Shown: positions 32,558 through 44,764 of the stretch, one piece after another | Numbering within the stretch: position 1 is the first letter of the stretch | Layout: the number at the start of each line of letters is the position of its first letter | NCBI GenBank assembly: GCA_958296345.1 | Contig: CATQIJ010000007.1 | Location: 1 to 64,000, forward strand | Origin: an uncultured Rhizobiaceae bacterium | Lineage (GTDB): Bacteria; Pseudomonadota; Alphaproteobacteria; Rhizobiales; Rhizobiaceae | Length of the DNA: 64,000 nt | Direction of reading: 5' to 3' | Position numbers and translations under genes: made by a program | Notes under the pieces: generated by a model | Told to the model about the DNA's origin: nothing | The model's database searches: none | What the model saw: only the letters and a program-made list of their open reading frames with translations

Positions 32558-34297
32558 ATGAAAACTAAATTCATCCAGTTCTTATCCGCATCATTGCTTG
32601 CATCGACCGTTGTTTTCCAAAGCTCATATGCTCAAGCTAATAAAGAACTGGTGGACACAGTAAATTCTACAGGCCTTTCAGGTAGTTTTTTGGCTGCTCA
32701 AGTTGCAATTGATGACAATGATGATGATGCGGCAGTTAAATTTTTAGAACGCGCTTTAGCGCTTGATCCAGATGATACTAATCTAAAACAAGAATTGTTT
32801 GTCTCGCTCGTAAGCAATGGAAGACTTTTAGATGCAGCAGAGATTGCGAGAACCACTCCAAAATTAGGAACCAGTAAAAATCTAGCAGGTTATGTTTTAG
32901 CTTCCGAAGCAATGCGTAAGCGTTCTTGGAACAATGCGATAAATGCATTAAAAGACGTTGCAGGCGCGGATCTTGATAAAACTCTGCGTGAAATAACTCA
33001 TGCTTGGGCACTTCAAGGTCTTGGGAAAACAGATGAAGCTCTATCTCGAATTGCTGATCTGGAAGGTCCCGAGTGGATCACCGTTATGAAAAATTATCAT
33101 GCGGGCTTAATCGCTAATGCAGGTGGAAAACAAGACGTAGCGGCTGAACAATTTCAAGCGGTGATTGACAACCGTGCTGTAATTTCTGTTTTAACAGAAA
33201 CGTACATTCGTGCGGTTGAAGCGATGGTGCGTAATCGCAGTAAAGCTGATGACAAAGAAAAAGCGCAAGAGGTTTTGGATTATGGTCTCTCGTTATTACC
33301 TAGCCATTCACCTTTTCAAGCTATTCAGTTGCAATTGTCGGAAGACAAAGTTTTAAAGCCGCTTCTAACAACGCCTCAGCAGGGCATGGCGGAGTTATTC
33401 TACAATATAGCAACTGCCATAAGACGAGATGGTGCGGGTAATTTTTCAAAGACTTACTTGCAAATTTCTGGTTCTCTTGCTCCAAAAAGTGATGTTATTC
33501 AAATCGCACTTGCAGAGCTCTATTTGCAGCAGGGTGATTATGAAAAATCAAACTCATATTATGAATTAGTAGCGGAAACTTCGCCTTTTTTGCGCATAGC
33601 AAGATTGGAAAAAGCAACCAACCTTTCTAGGCTTGAGAAAAAAGAAGAGGCGATAACTGAACTTAAAGCATTGATAGAAAGCAACCCTAAAGACCTCACA
33701 GGTTATTTGACGCTTGGCAATGTATTTAGCCGTGAAGAACGCTACCAAGAAGCTGCTGATACTTATGATAAAGCTGTTACAGTAATTGGCGAGGCCAAAT
33801 CTTTCCATTGGAATTTATATTATAGAAGAGGCATTTCTTACGAACGCCTAAAGCAATGGGATAAAGCTGAGTCAAGCTTTATGAAGTCTCTTGATCTTTC
33901 TGCCAATCAACCAGAAGTTTTGAACTATCTTGGTTATTCTTGGGTTGATCAGGGTATCAATCTTGATCAGGGTATGGATATGATACGCAAAGCAGTAGAA
34001 TTACGTCCGCGTTCAGGGTTCATCGTGGATAGTCTGGGTTGGGCACACTATCGCTTGGAACAGTATGAAGAGGCAGTTAGGGCGCTTGAAAAAGCTGTTC
34101 AGTTGATGCCACAAGACCCTACAATTAATGATCATTTGGGTGATGCTTATTGGCAGGTTGGTCGTAAACTTGAGGCAACCTTTCAATGGAATATTGCTTT
34201 AGCAACTAAAACGCCGGCTGATAATCCAGAAGAAATTAAAAAGAAGCTAGCAGAAGGTCTTCAGGCTAAAGTGGAAGACGCTGCAAAGGCTGAATAA
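32558..34297 (+). CDS. Secreted tetratricopeptide repeat protein
   Basis: A 579-residue protein with a signal peptide (MKTKFIQFLSASLLASTVVF..., cleavage expected after SYAQA, about residue 27) and many TPR helices, clearest between residues 380 and 560 (for example LNYLGYSWVDQGINLDQGMD, DSLGWAHYRLEQYEEAVRAL, DHLGDAYWQVGRKLEATFQW). It is likely a periplasmic or outer-membrane-associated scaffold; the target is unknown. ATG 32558 is preferred to an upstream in-frame start at 32537. The stop overlaps the ispE start (TAATG), so translation is coupled. Confidence 0.88.
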   Translation: MKTKFIQFLSASLLASTVVFQSSYAQANKELVDTVNSTGLSGSFLAAQVAIDDNDDDAAVKFLERALALDPDDTNLKQELFVSLVSNGRLLDAAEIARTTPKLGTSKNLAGYVLASEAMRKRSWNNAINALKDVAGADLDKTLREITHAWALQGLGKTDEALSRIADLEGPEWITVMKNYHAGLIANAGGKQDVAAEQFQAVIDNRAVISVLTETYIRAVEAMVRNRSKADDKEKAQEVLDYGLSLLPSHSPFQAIQLQLSEDKVLKPLLTTPQQGMAELFYNIATAIRRDGAGNFSKTYLQISGSLAPKSDVIQIALAELYLQQGDYEKSNSYYELVAETSPFLRIARLEKATNLSRLEKKEEAITELKALIESNPKDLTGYLTLGNVFSREERYQEAADTYDKAVTVIGEAKSFHWNLYYRRGISYERLKQWDKAESSFMKSLDLSANQPEVLNYLGYSWVDQGINLDQGMDMIRKAVELRPRSGFIVDSLGWAHYRLEQYEEAVRALEKAVQLMPQDPTINDHLGDAYWQVGRKLEATFQWNIALATKTPADNPEEIKKKLAEGLQAKVEDAAKAE

Positions 34298-35160
34298 TGC
34301 TTGAGCGTATTGCACACGCAAAGATCAACCTTGCACTTCATGTTGTTGGGCAACGAAGCGACGGCTATCATTTGCTTGATAGCTTAGTTGCATTTACTCA
34401 ACTTGGCGATGTTATTTGCGTCAATGAAGCAACTGATGCTTCTAGTCTTGTCAGTTTAACAATCGATGGTCCGTTTTCTAAAGGTTTAGATGCAAGTTCA
34501 AGTAATCTGGTTAGCAGAGCCGCCTTGGCTCTTGGGCCTCAAGTTACTGAAAAGTATGGAAAGCCAAAATCGGTAGAAATAAAGCTTACAAAAAACCTAC
34601 CCATTTCAAGTGGTATAGGCGGAGGCTCTGCGGATGCTGCTGCAACACTTTTGACACTGCAAAAATTTTGGAAAAGCGACATCAATCTTGAAAACATTGC
34701 TTTGGAGTTGGGGGCGGATGTTCCAATGTGTCTTTACTCAAAGCCATTACGCGCTCAAGGGGTTGGTGATGAAATATCATTACTAAAAAGCAAAGCGCCT
34801 TTCCATATTGTTTTAGTAAATTCAGGAATTGAAGTCTCTACGCCTGAAATTTTTAAAAAGCTTACTGAAAAAAACAACCTTGTAATCGGTCATAGTCCAA
34901 TTAACAAAGTCCCTTCTTTTCATGAGCTAAAAGAAATGCGTAATGATTTGCAGAAACACGCAGTTGAGATTGAGCCAACCATTCAAGATGTGTTATCTGT
35001 AATAAGTGAAACCAATCCTGAGTTGACACGCATGAGTGGTTCGGGTGCAACGTGTTTTGCAATTTATAAAAATCAGCAACTTGCGGAAGAAGCCGCAAAT
35101 AAAATCAACTTGAACCACCCAAAGTGGTGGTGCGTTGCAACTACGACAATCGTTTCGTAA
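34297..35160 (+). CDS. ispE: 4-diphosphocytidyl-2-C-methyl-D-erythritol kinase
   Basis: A 287-residue GHMP kinase of the MEP isoprenoid pathway; it phosphorylates the 2-hydroxyl of CDP-methylerythritol. The N-terminal AKINLALHVVGQRSDGYHLLDS and the ATP-binding NLPISSGIGGGSADAAATLL are diagnostic, and the third GHMP motif is MSGSGATCFAIY. Its start overlaps the TPR gene stop. It supplies precursors for the ubiquinone genes nearby; the pathway's first gene, dxs, is not in this window. Confidence 0.95.
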   Translation: MLERIAHAKINLALHVVGQRSDGYHLLDSLVAFTQLGDVICVNEATDASSLVSLTIDGPFSKGLDASSSNLVSRAALALGPQVTEKYGKPKSVEIKLTKNLPISSGIGGGSADAAATLLTLQKFWKSDINLENIALELGADVPMCLYSKPLRAQGVGDEISLLKSKAPFHIVLVNSGIEVSTPEIFKKLTEKNNLVIGHSPINKVPSFHELKEMRNDLQKHAVEIEPTIQDVLSVISETNPELTRMSGSGATCFAIYKNQQLAEEAANKINLNHPKWWCVATTTIVS

Positions 35161-35168
35161 GGTGGTAC

Positions 35169-35717
35169 ATGTCCAGAATTGATGAGACCAGACAATTTAT
35201 TCCCGTCAGCATTGCAGTACTTACTGTCTCTGACACGCGAAGTTTGGATGAAGATAAATCAGGTAAGACACTTGCAGATCGCATTGAGGCTGCGGGTCAT
35301 AAACTTGCTGACCGACAAATTGTAACTGACGATATTCCAGCCATTCAAGCGCAAGTTAAACAATGGATAGATGATAAAAATATTGATGTTATCATCACAA
35401 CTGGAGGCACAGGTTTTACGGGTCGTGACGTAACGCCAGATGCAGTTGAGCCTTTATTTGAAAAACGTATGGACGGTTTTTCAGAAACATTTCACCGTCT
35501 AAGTTATGAAAAAATCGGAACATCGACCATTCAATCAAGAGCAACAGGCGGTGTTGCAGGTGCAACTTTTATCTTCTGTCTACCAGGCTCACCAGGTGCG
35601 TGTAAGGATGGATGGGATGGTATTTTAGTTAAGCAATTAGACTACCGGCATATGCCATGCAATTTTGTAGAAATTATGCCGCGATTGGATGAGCATTTAA
35701 AGCGAGGAAAAGGGTAA
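35169..35717 (+). CDS. moaB: Molybdenum cofactor biosynthesis protein MoaB/Mog
   Basis: A 182-residue MogA/MoaB-fold protein. ITTGGTGFTGRDVTPDAVEPLFEK is the molybdopterin-binding motif, and FCLPGSPGACKDGWDGIL the C-terminal signature. It adenylylates molybdopterin or, as MoaB, a related step. The start at 35169 is preferred over 35124 because AAGGTGG precedes it and the longer version would lie inside ispE. It is 8 bases from the ispE stop. Confidence 0.93.
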   Translation: MSRIDETRQFIPVSIAVLTVSDTRSLDEDKSGKTLADRIEAAGHKLADRQIVTDDIPAIQAQVKQWIDDKNIDVIITTGGTGFTGRDVTPDAVEPLFEKRMDGFSETFHRLSYEKIGTSTIQSRATGGVAGATFIFCLPGSPGACKDGWDGILVKQLDYRHMPCNFVEIMPRLDEHLKRGKG

Positions 35718-35737
35718 TTTTAAAAGGGAGATGATAA

Positions 35738-35977
35738 ATGAATAAACCGATACGCGCAGGCGATAGTCCAATCCGTGTTGAAGTTGAAGCAGGCAAATCA
35801 TACTTCTGGTGCACGTGCGGAAAGTCATCCAAACAGCCATTTTGCGATGGCTCACATAAAGAGATGGGCATGTCTCCCATAAAGTGGACGGCGCAAGAAG
35901 ATGGCCCAAAATTTTTCTGTACCTGCAAAGTCACTGATAAAGAACCGTTTTGCGATGGTAGCCATTCTAAAACTTAG
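35738..35977 (+). CDS. CDGSH iron-sulfur domain protein, two motifs
   Basis: A 79-residue protein with two CDGSH-type [2Fe-2S] motifs: CTCGKSSKQPFCDGSH (residues 28-43) and CTCKVTDKEPFCDGSH (about 61-76). Each has the C-x-C...C...H ligand set. The bacterial two-cluster form is probably an electron-transfer or redox-sensing protein; the partner is unknown. AAGGGAG precedes the ATG. It lies 20 bases downstream of moaB, so it may be co-transcribed. Confidence 0.92.
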   Translation: MNKPIRAGDSPIRVEVEAGKSYFWCTCGKSSKQPFCDGSHKEMGMSPIKWTAQEDGPKFFCTCKVTDKEPFCDGSHSKT

Positions 35978-36061
35978 GTCATATTGTGACTTGGCTGGTG
36001 ACAATTGTGGTTGGTCTTGCTATGTGGCGGGTGTAATTTTAATCAGTGATAGATAATAAAA

Positions 36062-38314
36062 ATGCCTGATCTTCTTTTAGAACTTTTCTCCGAAGAAATA
36101 CCTTCACGTATGCAAAGAAAAGCGGCTGGCGATTTAGGTGCAGCTGTGACTAATGCATTGGTTGATGCGGGCCTCACTTATGAGGGTGCTAAAGAGTATT
36201 GGACACCGCGCCGGCTAACGCTTGATATTCGCGGACTAACCGCAAAATCTGCAGATATCAAAGAAGAGAAAAAAGGTCCAAGAACAGACGCACCAGAACA
36301 AGCAATTGCTGGGTTTTTGCGTGGTTCAGGGCTAGAAAGTGTTGAACAAGCGCAAGTAAGAAATGATCCAAAAAAAGGCGATTTTTACATAGCTGTTATT
36401 GAAAAACATGGTCGTGTGGCAACTGATATTATTGCGGAAGTCATGCCAGGTGTTATTAAAGGTTTTCCATGGCCGAAATCGATGCGTTGGGGCGCTAGTT
36501 CTTCTGACAGTGGCTCGCTTAAATGGGTGCGTCCTCTACAATCAATCATATGTCTTTTTGGGCCTGAAACTGAAGAAATGGAAGTTGTTCCGTTTGAAGT
36601 TGACGGCATAAAATCAGGTAATTCCACGCGCGGGCATCGTTTCATGGCGCCAGCTGAATTTGAAGTTCAGCGCTTTGATGATTATGCCGCTAAGTTGGAA
36701 AAAGCCTTTGTTATGCTTGATGGGGAAATGCGAAAGCAGACCATTGAAGCAGACGCTAAACAACTTGCGTTTGCGCAAGGTTTAGAACTGGTTGATGATC
36801 CAAAACTTCTGGAAGAAGTCTCAGGGCTTGTTGAATGGCCAGTTGTATTGATGGGCGAGTTTGATGAAGCCTTTTTGGATATTCCAGCAGAAGTTATTCA
36901 ACTCACCATTCGCGAAAACCAGAAGTGTTTTGTGATCTCCAATCCAGCAGAAAAGAAACTGACAAACAAGGTCTTTCTGGTTTCAAATATCCAGCCAAAA
37001 GACGGCGGTGCGGAGGTTATTCGTGGCAATGGAAAAGTAATAAACGCAAGACTATCAGACGCCAAATTTTTCTGGGAAAGCGATCTTCAACAAATAAAGT
37101 CTGATGAAGGTTTCGACCCTTGGATTGAAAAACTGGATGCGGTAACGTTCCACGCAAAACTAGGCACACAAGGCGAGCGCGTAAGTCGTATTATTGCACT
37201 GGCAGAAGAACTTGCGCCGATCGTTGGAGCAGATGTTGAATTGGTTAAAGAGGCTGCAAGACTGTGTAAGGCTGATTTAAATTCAGCGATGGTTTACGAA
37301 TTCCCCGAAGTACAGGGGCTTATGGGGCGTTACTATGCCCAACGTACGAATAAACATGCGTCTGTTGCACTCGCCATTCAAGAACATTATTCACCCCTAG
37401 GCCCGTCAGATGATGTGCCAAGTGATCCTGTTGCTGTGGCAGTCGCACTAGCTGATAAGCTAGATACGCTCTCGGGCTTCTGGGCGATTGATGAGAAACC
37501 GACGGGTTCTAAGGATCCGTATGCGCTTAGGCGTGCGGCTCTTGGTGTGATTAGATTGGTGATAGACAATGAGATTAAAATAAATCTTTTTCACAGAGTT
37601 ATTAAAATATTTAGCGTATTGGCTAGGCAACAAAACATTGGAAAAATTAATGAAGAAGCAGGAGTTTTAGAGGGCTTTTTAAATTTAAATGATATTTCTT
37701 GGAAAATACAAGAGCAATTATATGACGAATTTATGAAGCAAAAACCAAAACACAAATATTTTGGTAAAGATTTGCCCGAACATTTTAATAATTTTGCTAC
37801 TCTTGTATCATTCTTCCACGACCGCTTAAAAGCCTACCTTCGTGATAAAGGCGTTCGTCATGACCTAATCGATGCAGTGATTACACTAGAGTCCAACGAT
37901 CTCCTCATCATCTCGCGCAAAGCAGAGGCTCTACAAAAACTCGTAGACTCTGAAGATGGTCAAAACCTTCTAGCTGGTTATAAACGAGCAGCAAATATTC
38001 TGGCGGCAGAAGAAAAGAAAGGGACTTCTATTGCAAACGAAGTCTCAACTGATCTTCTAAAAGTCGAACCAGAAAAAGCGTTAAACGCAGCGATTGATTT
38101 AGCATCTACAAATGCAGCAAAAGCGGCGAGTGAAGAAGACTTCGAAGGCGCTATGTCTGCGCTTGCTACCTTGCGCGCTCCAGTGGATAAATTCTTCGAA
38201 GATGTCCTCGTCAATGACGAAGACGAAGCCATCCGTGCTAACCGCTTGGGGCTTCTCACGCGCATTCGAGCTGCTACTCAAACGGTTGCAGATTTCTCAA
38301 AAATTTCTGGTTAA
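36062..38314 (+). CDS. glyS: Glycine-tRNA ligase, beta subunit
   Basis: A 750-residue beta subunit of glycyl-tRNA synthetase, which binds t[21 protein letters not shown] is the usual start, with [16 protein letters not shown] and [17 protein letters not shown] further in and an anticodon-binding-type C-terminus. Within it, about 37560-37800 is visibly more AT-rich than its surroundings and encodes a variable linker (roughly residues 505-578) before [14 protein letters not shown]. The partner glyQ is on the other strand 8.6 kb upstream. ytoQ follows 10 bases after the stop. Confidence 0.95.
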   Translation: MPDLLLELFSEEIPSRMQRKAAGDLGAAVTNALVDAGLTYEGAKEYWTPRRLTLDIRGLTAKSADIKEEKKGPRTDAPEQAIAGFLRGSGLESVEQAQVRNDPKKGDFYIAVIEKHGRVATDIIAEVMPGVIKGFPWPKSMRWGASSSDSGSLKWVRPLQSIICLFGPETEEMEVVPFEVDGIKSGNSTRGHRFMAPAEFEVQRFDDYAAKLEKAFVMLDGEMRKQTIEADAKQLAFAQGLELVDDPKLLEEVSGLVEWPVVLMGEFDEAFLDIPAEVIQLTIRENQKCFVISNPAEKKLTNKVFLVSNIQPKDGGAEVIRGNGKVINARLSDAKFFWESDLQQIKSDEGFDPWIEKLDAVTFHAKLGTQGERVSRIIALAEELAPIVGADVELVKEAARLCKADLNSAMVYEFPEVQGLMGRYYAQRTNKHASVALAIQEHYSPLGPSDDVPSDPVAVAVALADKLDTLSGFWAIDEKPTGSKDPYALRRAALGVIRLVIDNEIKINLFHRVIKIFSVLARQQNIGKINEEAGVLEGFLNLNDISWKIQEQLYDEFMKQKPKHKYFGKDLPEHFNNFATLVSFFHDRLKAYLRDKGVRHDLIDAVITLESNDLLIISRKAEALQKLVDSEDGQNLLAGYKRAANILAAEEKKGTSIANEVSTDLLKVEPEKALNAAIDLASTNAAKAASEEDFEGAMSALATLRAPVDKFFEDVLVNDEDEAIRANRLGLLTRIRAATQTVADFSKISG

Positions 38315-38324
38315 GGAACACCAC

Positions 38325-38792
38325 ATGAAAACTTGGAATCTTTATTTATCTGGTGAAATTCACACTGATTGGCGTGAACAGATTGAGGCGGGCTGTAAGG
38401 CTGCTTCGCTTCCTGTTACTTTTTCTTCTCCCGTTACACATCACGAAGCATCAGATGATTGCGGTGTTGCAATTCTAGGTGAAGAACCAAACAAATATTG
38501 GCATGATCGCAAAGGTGCGCAAGTAAATGCAATTCGCACTCGCACTTTAATCCAAGAAGCTGACATTGTGATTGTACGATTTGCGGACAAGTATAAGCAG
38601 TGGAATGCAGCCTTTGACGCTGGATTTGCATCTGCTCTTGGTAAGCCTTCAATAATTATGCACCAACCAGAGCACGATCACCCCTTAAAAGAAGTCGATG
38701 CATCGGCACTTGCAGTTGCTCAAACTGCTGATGAAATCGTTGATATACTGCGTTATGTCATCAAGGGTGAGCTTAAAGGTTACACCGGCTAA
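38325..38792 (+). CDS. YtoQ family protein
   Basis: A 155-residue protein of the YtoQ family, starting MKTWNLYLSGEIHTDWREQI and containing GEEPNKYWHDRKGAQVNAIRTRTLI. The fold is likely a nucleoside-2-deoxyribosyltransferase-like Rossmann domain (VIVRFADKYKQWNAAFDAGFA), but activity has not been shown to my knowledge. AAGGAAC precedes the ATG. It is the last gene of the apparent glyS unit; a longer in-frame start lies inside glyS and is rejected. Confidence 0.88.
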   Translation: MKTWNLYLSGEIHTDWREQIEAGCKAASLPVTFSSPVTHHEASDDCGVAILGEEPNKYWHDRKGAQVNAIRTRTLIQEADIVIVRFADKYKQWNAAFDAGFASALGKPSIIMHQPEHDHPLKEVDASALAVAQTADEIVDILRYVIKGELKGYTG

Positions 38793-38940
38793 ATTTTCAT
38801 CTTCAACGGTTTGTTAACTGTAGGGATAAAATCATTACTCGCAGTTTAAAAAATCAGTTTCTGTTCAGACTTTTAGAACCTTTCTAATATATTCTTATAG
38901 TTATTCTAGAGTTTTTTTGTTTGGGGCAAGGGAAACTACA

Positions 38941-39783
38941 ATGACGAGACCAGAACATGTGGGTGATGCAATTGAGTTAGGTGCAAGTGATCAATTTATT
39001 GGCCACTACGGAAGTTATGTGCTTAAGCCAGTTTATCAACCAATTTATGATGTAAAAGAGAAGACAACAGCCGTTCTATCTGGCTATGAAGCCTTGGTTA
39101 GGCCACATCTCAACGGATTAGTTATTAATCCAGAAGAGTTTTTCACAATTATAGACAAGGAAGATGCGCTTTTTGTAGAGTGTTTGTGTCTGGCATTACA
39201 TATCAGAGGGTATGAAAAAGCAGGTATCAAAGATGCTGGCTTGTATGTAAATGTTAATGTCGCCAATTATAAAACGGTCGAAGATGTAGAGCGAGAGTTC
39301 TATTATACGTTCTCACAATTAGCTAAACATGGTCTGAACAGTCAGAAAATTGTGTTTGAAATCTTGGAAACAGAAGTCATCAATCCAGAAATCTTACTGG
39401 CTCTTTGTAAATTGATAAAGACGAATGGATATAGATTTGCGTTAGACGATTTTGGAACAAGACATTCTAATGTAGAGCGTTATATTGCTGTAAGTCCGGA
39501 CATTATTAAGCTTGATCGTTCACTATTTTTAAATGCAATGAAAAGCAACGAAACAAGTAAGCTATTGAAAACTCTTATTTCGGCATTTCAAGAGAACGGT
39601 GTTAAAGTTCTGATGGAAGGCTTGGAGACGATTCCAGAAATGCAATTTGCCTCTGAAATGGATGTAGATATGTTGCAAGGGTTTTATCTTGGTAGGCCAG
39701 CAAGTTTAGTCGATGGTTTTAATCCAGAAATTATATTGCCAAAGCAAGAATTTGATAATCAACTACTAGCACAAGCTGGTTAG
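38941..39783 (+). CDS. Stand-alone EAL-domain cyclic-di-GMP phosphodiesterase
   Basis: A protein of about 280 residues with one EAL domain and no sensor or GGDEF domain. The motif is EALVRP, and the catalytic set appears complete: Asn in YVNVNVANY, Glu in FEILETEV, the Asp pair in LDDFGTRHS, Lys in IIKLDRSL, Glu in MEGLET and Gln in LQGFYLGRP. It should hydrolyse cyclic di-GMP to pGpG. ATG 38941 with AAGGGA upstream is preferred over TTG 38917. It is convergent with purD, so control must come from its own promoter. Confidence 0.92.
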   Translation: MTRPEHVGDAIELGASDQFIGHYGSYVLKPVYQPIYDVKEKTTAVLSGYEALVRPHLNGLVINPEEFFTIIDKEDALFVECLCLALHIRGYEKAGIKDAGLYVNVNVANYKTVEDVEREFYYTFSQLAKHGLNSQKIVFEILETEVINPEILLALCKLIKTNGYRFALDDFGTRHSNVERYIAVSPDIIKLDRSLFLNAMKSNETSKLLKTLISAFQENGVKVLMEGLETIPEMQFASEMDVDMLQGFYLGRPASLVDGFNPEIILPKQEFDNQLLAQAG

Positions 39784-39784
39784 G

Positions 39785-41059
39785 TTATGTTTCCTCTCTA
39801 GCAACTGCTCGCCATCCGATGTCTTTGCGGCAAAATCCATTTTCCCATTGAATTGCATTAACGCCTTCATAGGCTTGAGCTTGTGCATCTTTGACTGTTT
39901 TTGCAAGTGCAGTGACATTTAAAACTCTTCCGCCAATGGCGAAAAGATTTTCACCGTCTTTTGCCGTGCCAGCATGGAATACAACAGTGCCATCTTTTTC
40001 TGCGGCTTCAATGCCTTCGATAATCGTATTCTTTTCGTAGGATGCTGGATAACCTTTAGCAGCTAATACAACAGTTAAAGCACATTCATCAGACCATTGC
40101 GCATCATGTTCAAGTAAAGAACCTTCGCTGGATGCAAGCATTAACTCAAGCAAATCAGATTTTAAACGAGGCATAAGAACCTGACATTCAGGGTCACCAA
40201 AGCGTACGTTATATTCAATCAATTCAGGGCCATTTTTGGTAAGCATCAATCCTGCATATAAAATGCCTTTAAATGGATGACCACGAGAATGCATACCTGC
40301 CAAAGTTGGCACGATGATTTCGGACATTGTGCGGTTAATCATTTCTTGCGTCATAACTGGAGCAGGAGAATATGCACCCATACCACCAGTGTTAGGGCCG
40401 GTGTCACCATCACCAACACGCTTATGGTCTTGTGCTGTTCCAAGCAGCATTGCAGTTTGCCCATCACAAAGTGCAAAGAGACTTGCTTCTTCGCCTTCAA
40501 GAAAAGCTTCGATGACAACTTCATGACCCGCATCGCCAAATGAACCTGCAAAGCAATCATCAATGGCTTGTTCTGCTTGTTCACGCGTCTCAGCAATAAT
40601 CACGCCTTTACCTGCAGCAAGGCCGTCAGCTTTTATAACTACTGGTATAGACATTACATCTAGAAAGGCCTTGGCACTTACTGCCTCTGTAAAACGTTTA
40701 TAGGCAGCTGTTGGAATGTTAAATTCAGCGCATAAGTCTTTGGTAAAACCTTTGGAGCCTTCCAACTGACTTGCATAAGCTGATGGGCCAAAAGCGCCAA
40801 TGCCGGCTTGGGCTAATTCGTCTGCAAGTCCGTTAACAAGAGGGCCTTCGGGGCCAATTACAACATAAGAAATTTTATTGTTTTTGCAGAAATTTAAAAT
40901 GCCAGCATGATCTGTGACTTGTATATCAGCACACTGCGCTACTTGCGCGATGCCTGCATTACCAGGTGCACAGTAAAGCTTTGAAAGTTTTGGCGATTGA
41001 TTTAGTTTCCAAGCAAGCGCATGTTCACGACCACCAGAACCAAGAAGCAGGATATTCAC
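39785..41059 (-). CDS. purD: Phosphoribosylamine-glycine ligase
   Basis: A 424-residue ATP-grasp enzyme that joins glycine to phosphoribosylamine in purine synthesis. It begins [19 protein letters not shown] and has [35 protein letters not shown] and [14 protein letters not shown], all diagnostic. It is divergent from ubiA and convergent with the EAL gene, one base apart from its stop. Confidence 0.97.
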   Translation of the reverse strand: MNILLLGSGGREHALAWKLNQSPKLSKLYCAPGNAGIAQVAQCADIQVTDHAGILNFCKNNKISYVVIGPEGPLVNGLADELAQAGIGAFGPSAYASQLEGSKGFTKDLCAEFNIPTAAYKRFTEAVSAKAFLDVMSIPVVIKADGLAAGKGVIIAETREQAEQAIDDCFAGSFGDAGHEVVIEAFLEGEEASLFALCDGQTAMLLGTAQDHKRVGDGDTGPNTGGMGAYSPAPVMTQEMINRTMSEIIVPTLAGMHSRGHPFKGILYAGLMLTKNGPELIEYNVRFGDPECQVLMPRLKSDLLELMLASSEGSLLEHDAQWSDECALTVVLAAKGYPASYEKNTIIEGIEAAEKDGTVVFHAGTAKDGENLFAIGGRVLNVTALAKTVKDAQAQAYEGVNAIQWENGFCRKDIGWRAVAREET

Positions 41060-41159
41060 AAGTCATTCTCCATCAAATTAGGTATGTTTCTTTATCATGG
41101 AAAAGCCGTGACAATGAAGCCCTTGACGCTTGAAGCATCACAGTCCACAGATTTATACC

Positions 41160-42191
41160 ATGACAAAAGCAAACAACATTACCGAAGAAGATAAAGTAGC
41201 TGATGCGCTCAAGCATTCGTGGGTTTATCGCCTACCAAAATGGGTTTGGCCTTACGCACAATTAGCACGCTGGGAAAGACCGATAGGTTGGCAACTTTTG
41301 ATGTGGCCTTGTTTGTGGAGTTTTATGTTAGGGCAATTGTATATTGATTGGACTTATAAAAACTTTCCTTCGACAATAGTAACACCAGATATATTAAGTT
41401 CAGCATTCGAGAATTTTATAATTGTTTATGGAGTTTTATTATTTGCATTTGGTGCTTTCTTAATGCGGGGGGCAGGGTGCACTTATAATGACCTTGCAGA
41501 TGTTGATATTGATGATCAAGTAGAGCGTACTCGTTCAAGGCCTTTGCCATCAGGTCGTGTCACTAAAAAACAGTTAGCTATATTCCTATTACTTCAATGT
41601 TTAGGCGGCTTTTTTGTATTGGTATTAGTGTCACAAGGTTTTACCTTTGCATTTTGGTTAGGGGTAGCATCACTCATAACTGTTGCGATCTATCCGTTTA
41701 TGAAACGCATCACATGGTGGCCTCAACTCTTTTTAGGCTTCGCATTTTCTTGGGGAGCGTTGATGGGTTGGGCAGTTGTCGCGCAATCTTTGTCACTTGC
41801 ACCAATTCTTCTATATGTAGGAACAATATTTTGGGTAATTGGGTATGATACAATCTATGCACATCAAGACCGAGAAGATGATGCAATCGTTGGTGTTAAA
41901 TCAACAGCAAGACTTTTTGGTGAGAAATCCAAAAAGGCAATTTCTATTCTTTATGCGCTTGCATTGAGTTTCTTTTTACTAAGCTTTATTCTGGCAATAC
42001 CATTTAATGGGATTGCGGCAGTACCTGCTTATCTTGGCTTAGCGTTAGGCGGATTGCACATGTTTTGGCAGCTTAAAAACCTTGATATCTATGATGGAGA
42101 TCAATGCCTAAAACTCTTCAACTCAAACAGTCATTTTGGATTTATTTTATTCGCCGGGCTAATATTATCAGCCCTGCTTACAATTCTTTAA
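41160..42191 (+). CDS. ubiA: 4-hydroxybenzoate polyprenyltransferase
   Basis: An integral membrane prenyltransferase of about 343 residues with nine predicted helices. The two Asp motifs are NDLADVDIDDQVERTRSRPLPSG and DTIYAHQDREDD. It attaches the polyprenyl chain to 4-hydroxybenzoate in ubiquinone synthesis and can use the product of ispB at 31397. ATG 41160 is preferred over TTG 41130, though neither has a strong ribosome binding site. Its stop overlaps that of the convergent DUF6101 gene. Confidence 0.95.
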   Translation: MTKANNITEEDKVADALKHSWVYRLPKWVWPYAQLARWERPIGWQLLMWPCLWSFMLGQLYIDWTYKNFPSTIVTPDILSSAFENFIIVYGVLLFAFGAFLMRGAGCTYNDLADVDIDDQVERTRSRPLPSGRVTKKQLAIFLLLQCLGGFFVLVLVSQGFTFAFWLGVASLITVAIYPFMKRITWWPQLFLGFAFSWGALMGWAVVAQSLSLAPILLYVGTIFWVIGYDTIYAHQDREDDAIVGVKSTARLFGEKSKKAISILYALALSFFLLSFILAIPFNGIAAVPAYLGLALGGLHMFWQLKNLDIYDGDQCLKLFNSNSHFGFILFAGLILSALLTIL

Positions 42192-42733
42192 CGACGTGCA
42201 ATCAACTCAGCTGCAGTTAGCTTTTGAACTTCACCCACATCACCCATCTTTCTGCGACGCATGAAGTTTGGACGGTGCTTGATCGTTGTGATGCGTTTGC
42301 GGCGTGCAATTGGATCTTCAATCATCAGATCACCAAGTTGCTTGGTAACAGCCGTAGGATTGTTTTCTAAATCTACCACAATCATAGGCAATTTCATCAA
42401 TCGGCTCCAAGAGTGCCAGTCTGCTGCAATATCATCCATGTCATTTGCATAAAGAAGTGGAACACAAAGCTCTGGGTCATGGTGAAGTAATTCTAATGAC
42501 ACTGTTACAACGCCGTTTGCATCTTCAATTGCACGTGCAGCAACGCCTTTAAAAGCTTTACTAGGCACTGCGATTGTCATTTCATTACCAATGCGCATTG
42601 TCTTTTTGACAACAACACCATTACGGCTGACTTTGTATGGTTTGTCACCTAAGTTCAACTGATGTGAACCAAGGTATGGATCAAGTCGCAGGCTGCGACC
42701 TGATCCTGTTTCTTGTTTGGCTAACTGCGCCAT
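42188..42733 (-). CDS. DUF6101 family protein
   Basis: A 181-residue protein matching the DUF6101 family seen mainly in Rhizobiales. It starts with a flexible part (GSGRSLRLDPYLGSHQL), has beta-rich KTMRIGNEMTIAVPSKAFKGVAARAI and ends in a basic region with IKHRPNFMRRRKMGD. Function is unknown. It sits convergent with ubiA, its usual neighbour in this group. No signal peptide or membrane helix is seen. Confidence 0.82.
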   Translation of the reverse strand: MAQLAKQETGSGRSLRLDPYLGSHQLNLGDKPYKVSRNGVVVKKTMRIGNEMTIAVPSKAFKGVAARAIEDANGVVTVSLELLHHDPELCVPLLYANDMDDIAADWHSWSRLMKLPMIVVDLENNPTAVTKQLGDLMIEDPIARRKRITTIKHRPNFMRRRKMGDVGEVQKLTAAELIARR

Positions 42734-42908
42734 AAGAAGTGCCTCTCTGTCCCTTTTCAGAGCCCAATCTTAATGTCGGTGCTGCTGAACTCGCCGTGAT
42801 TATTGTTCTTGTTTTTATTGTGGCGTTGATGTGAATATACAGGCGAGGTTTACAAAACTGCTTAATTTTAGTGGTAAACAAAAGCTTGCTTTATATATTG
42901 GTTATTGA

Positions 42909-44763
<1,855 letters not shown>

Positions 44764-44764
<1 letters not shown>

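Noticed and set aside
36385-36645. Antisense open frames within glyS, purD and other large genes
   Set aside because: They mirror codon structure of well-supported genes on the other strand and encode no recognisable protein.
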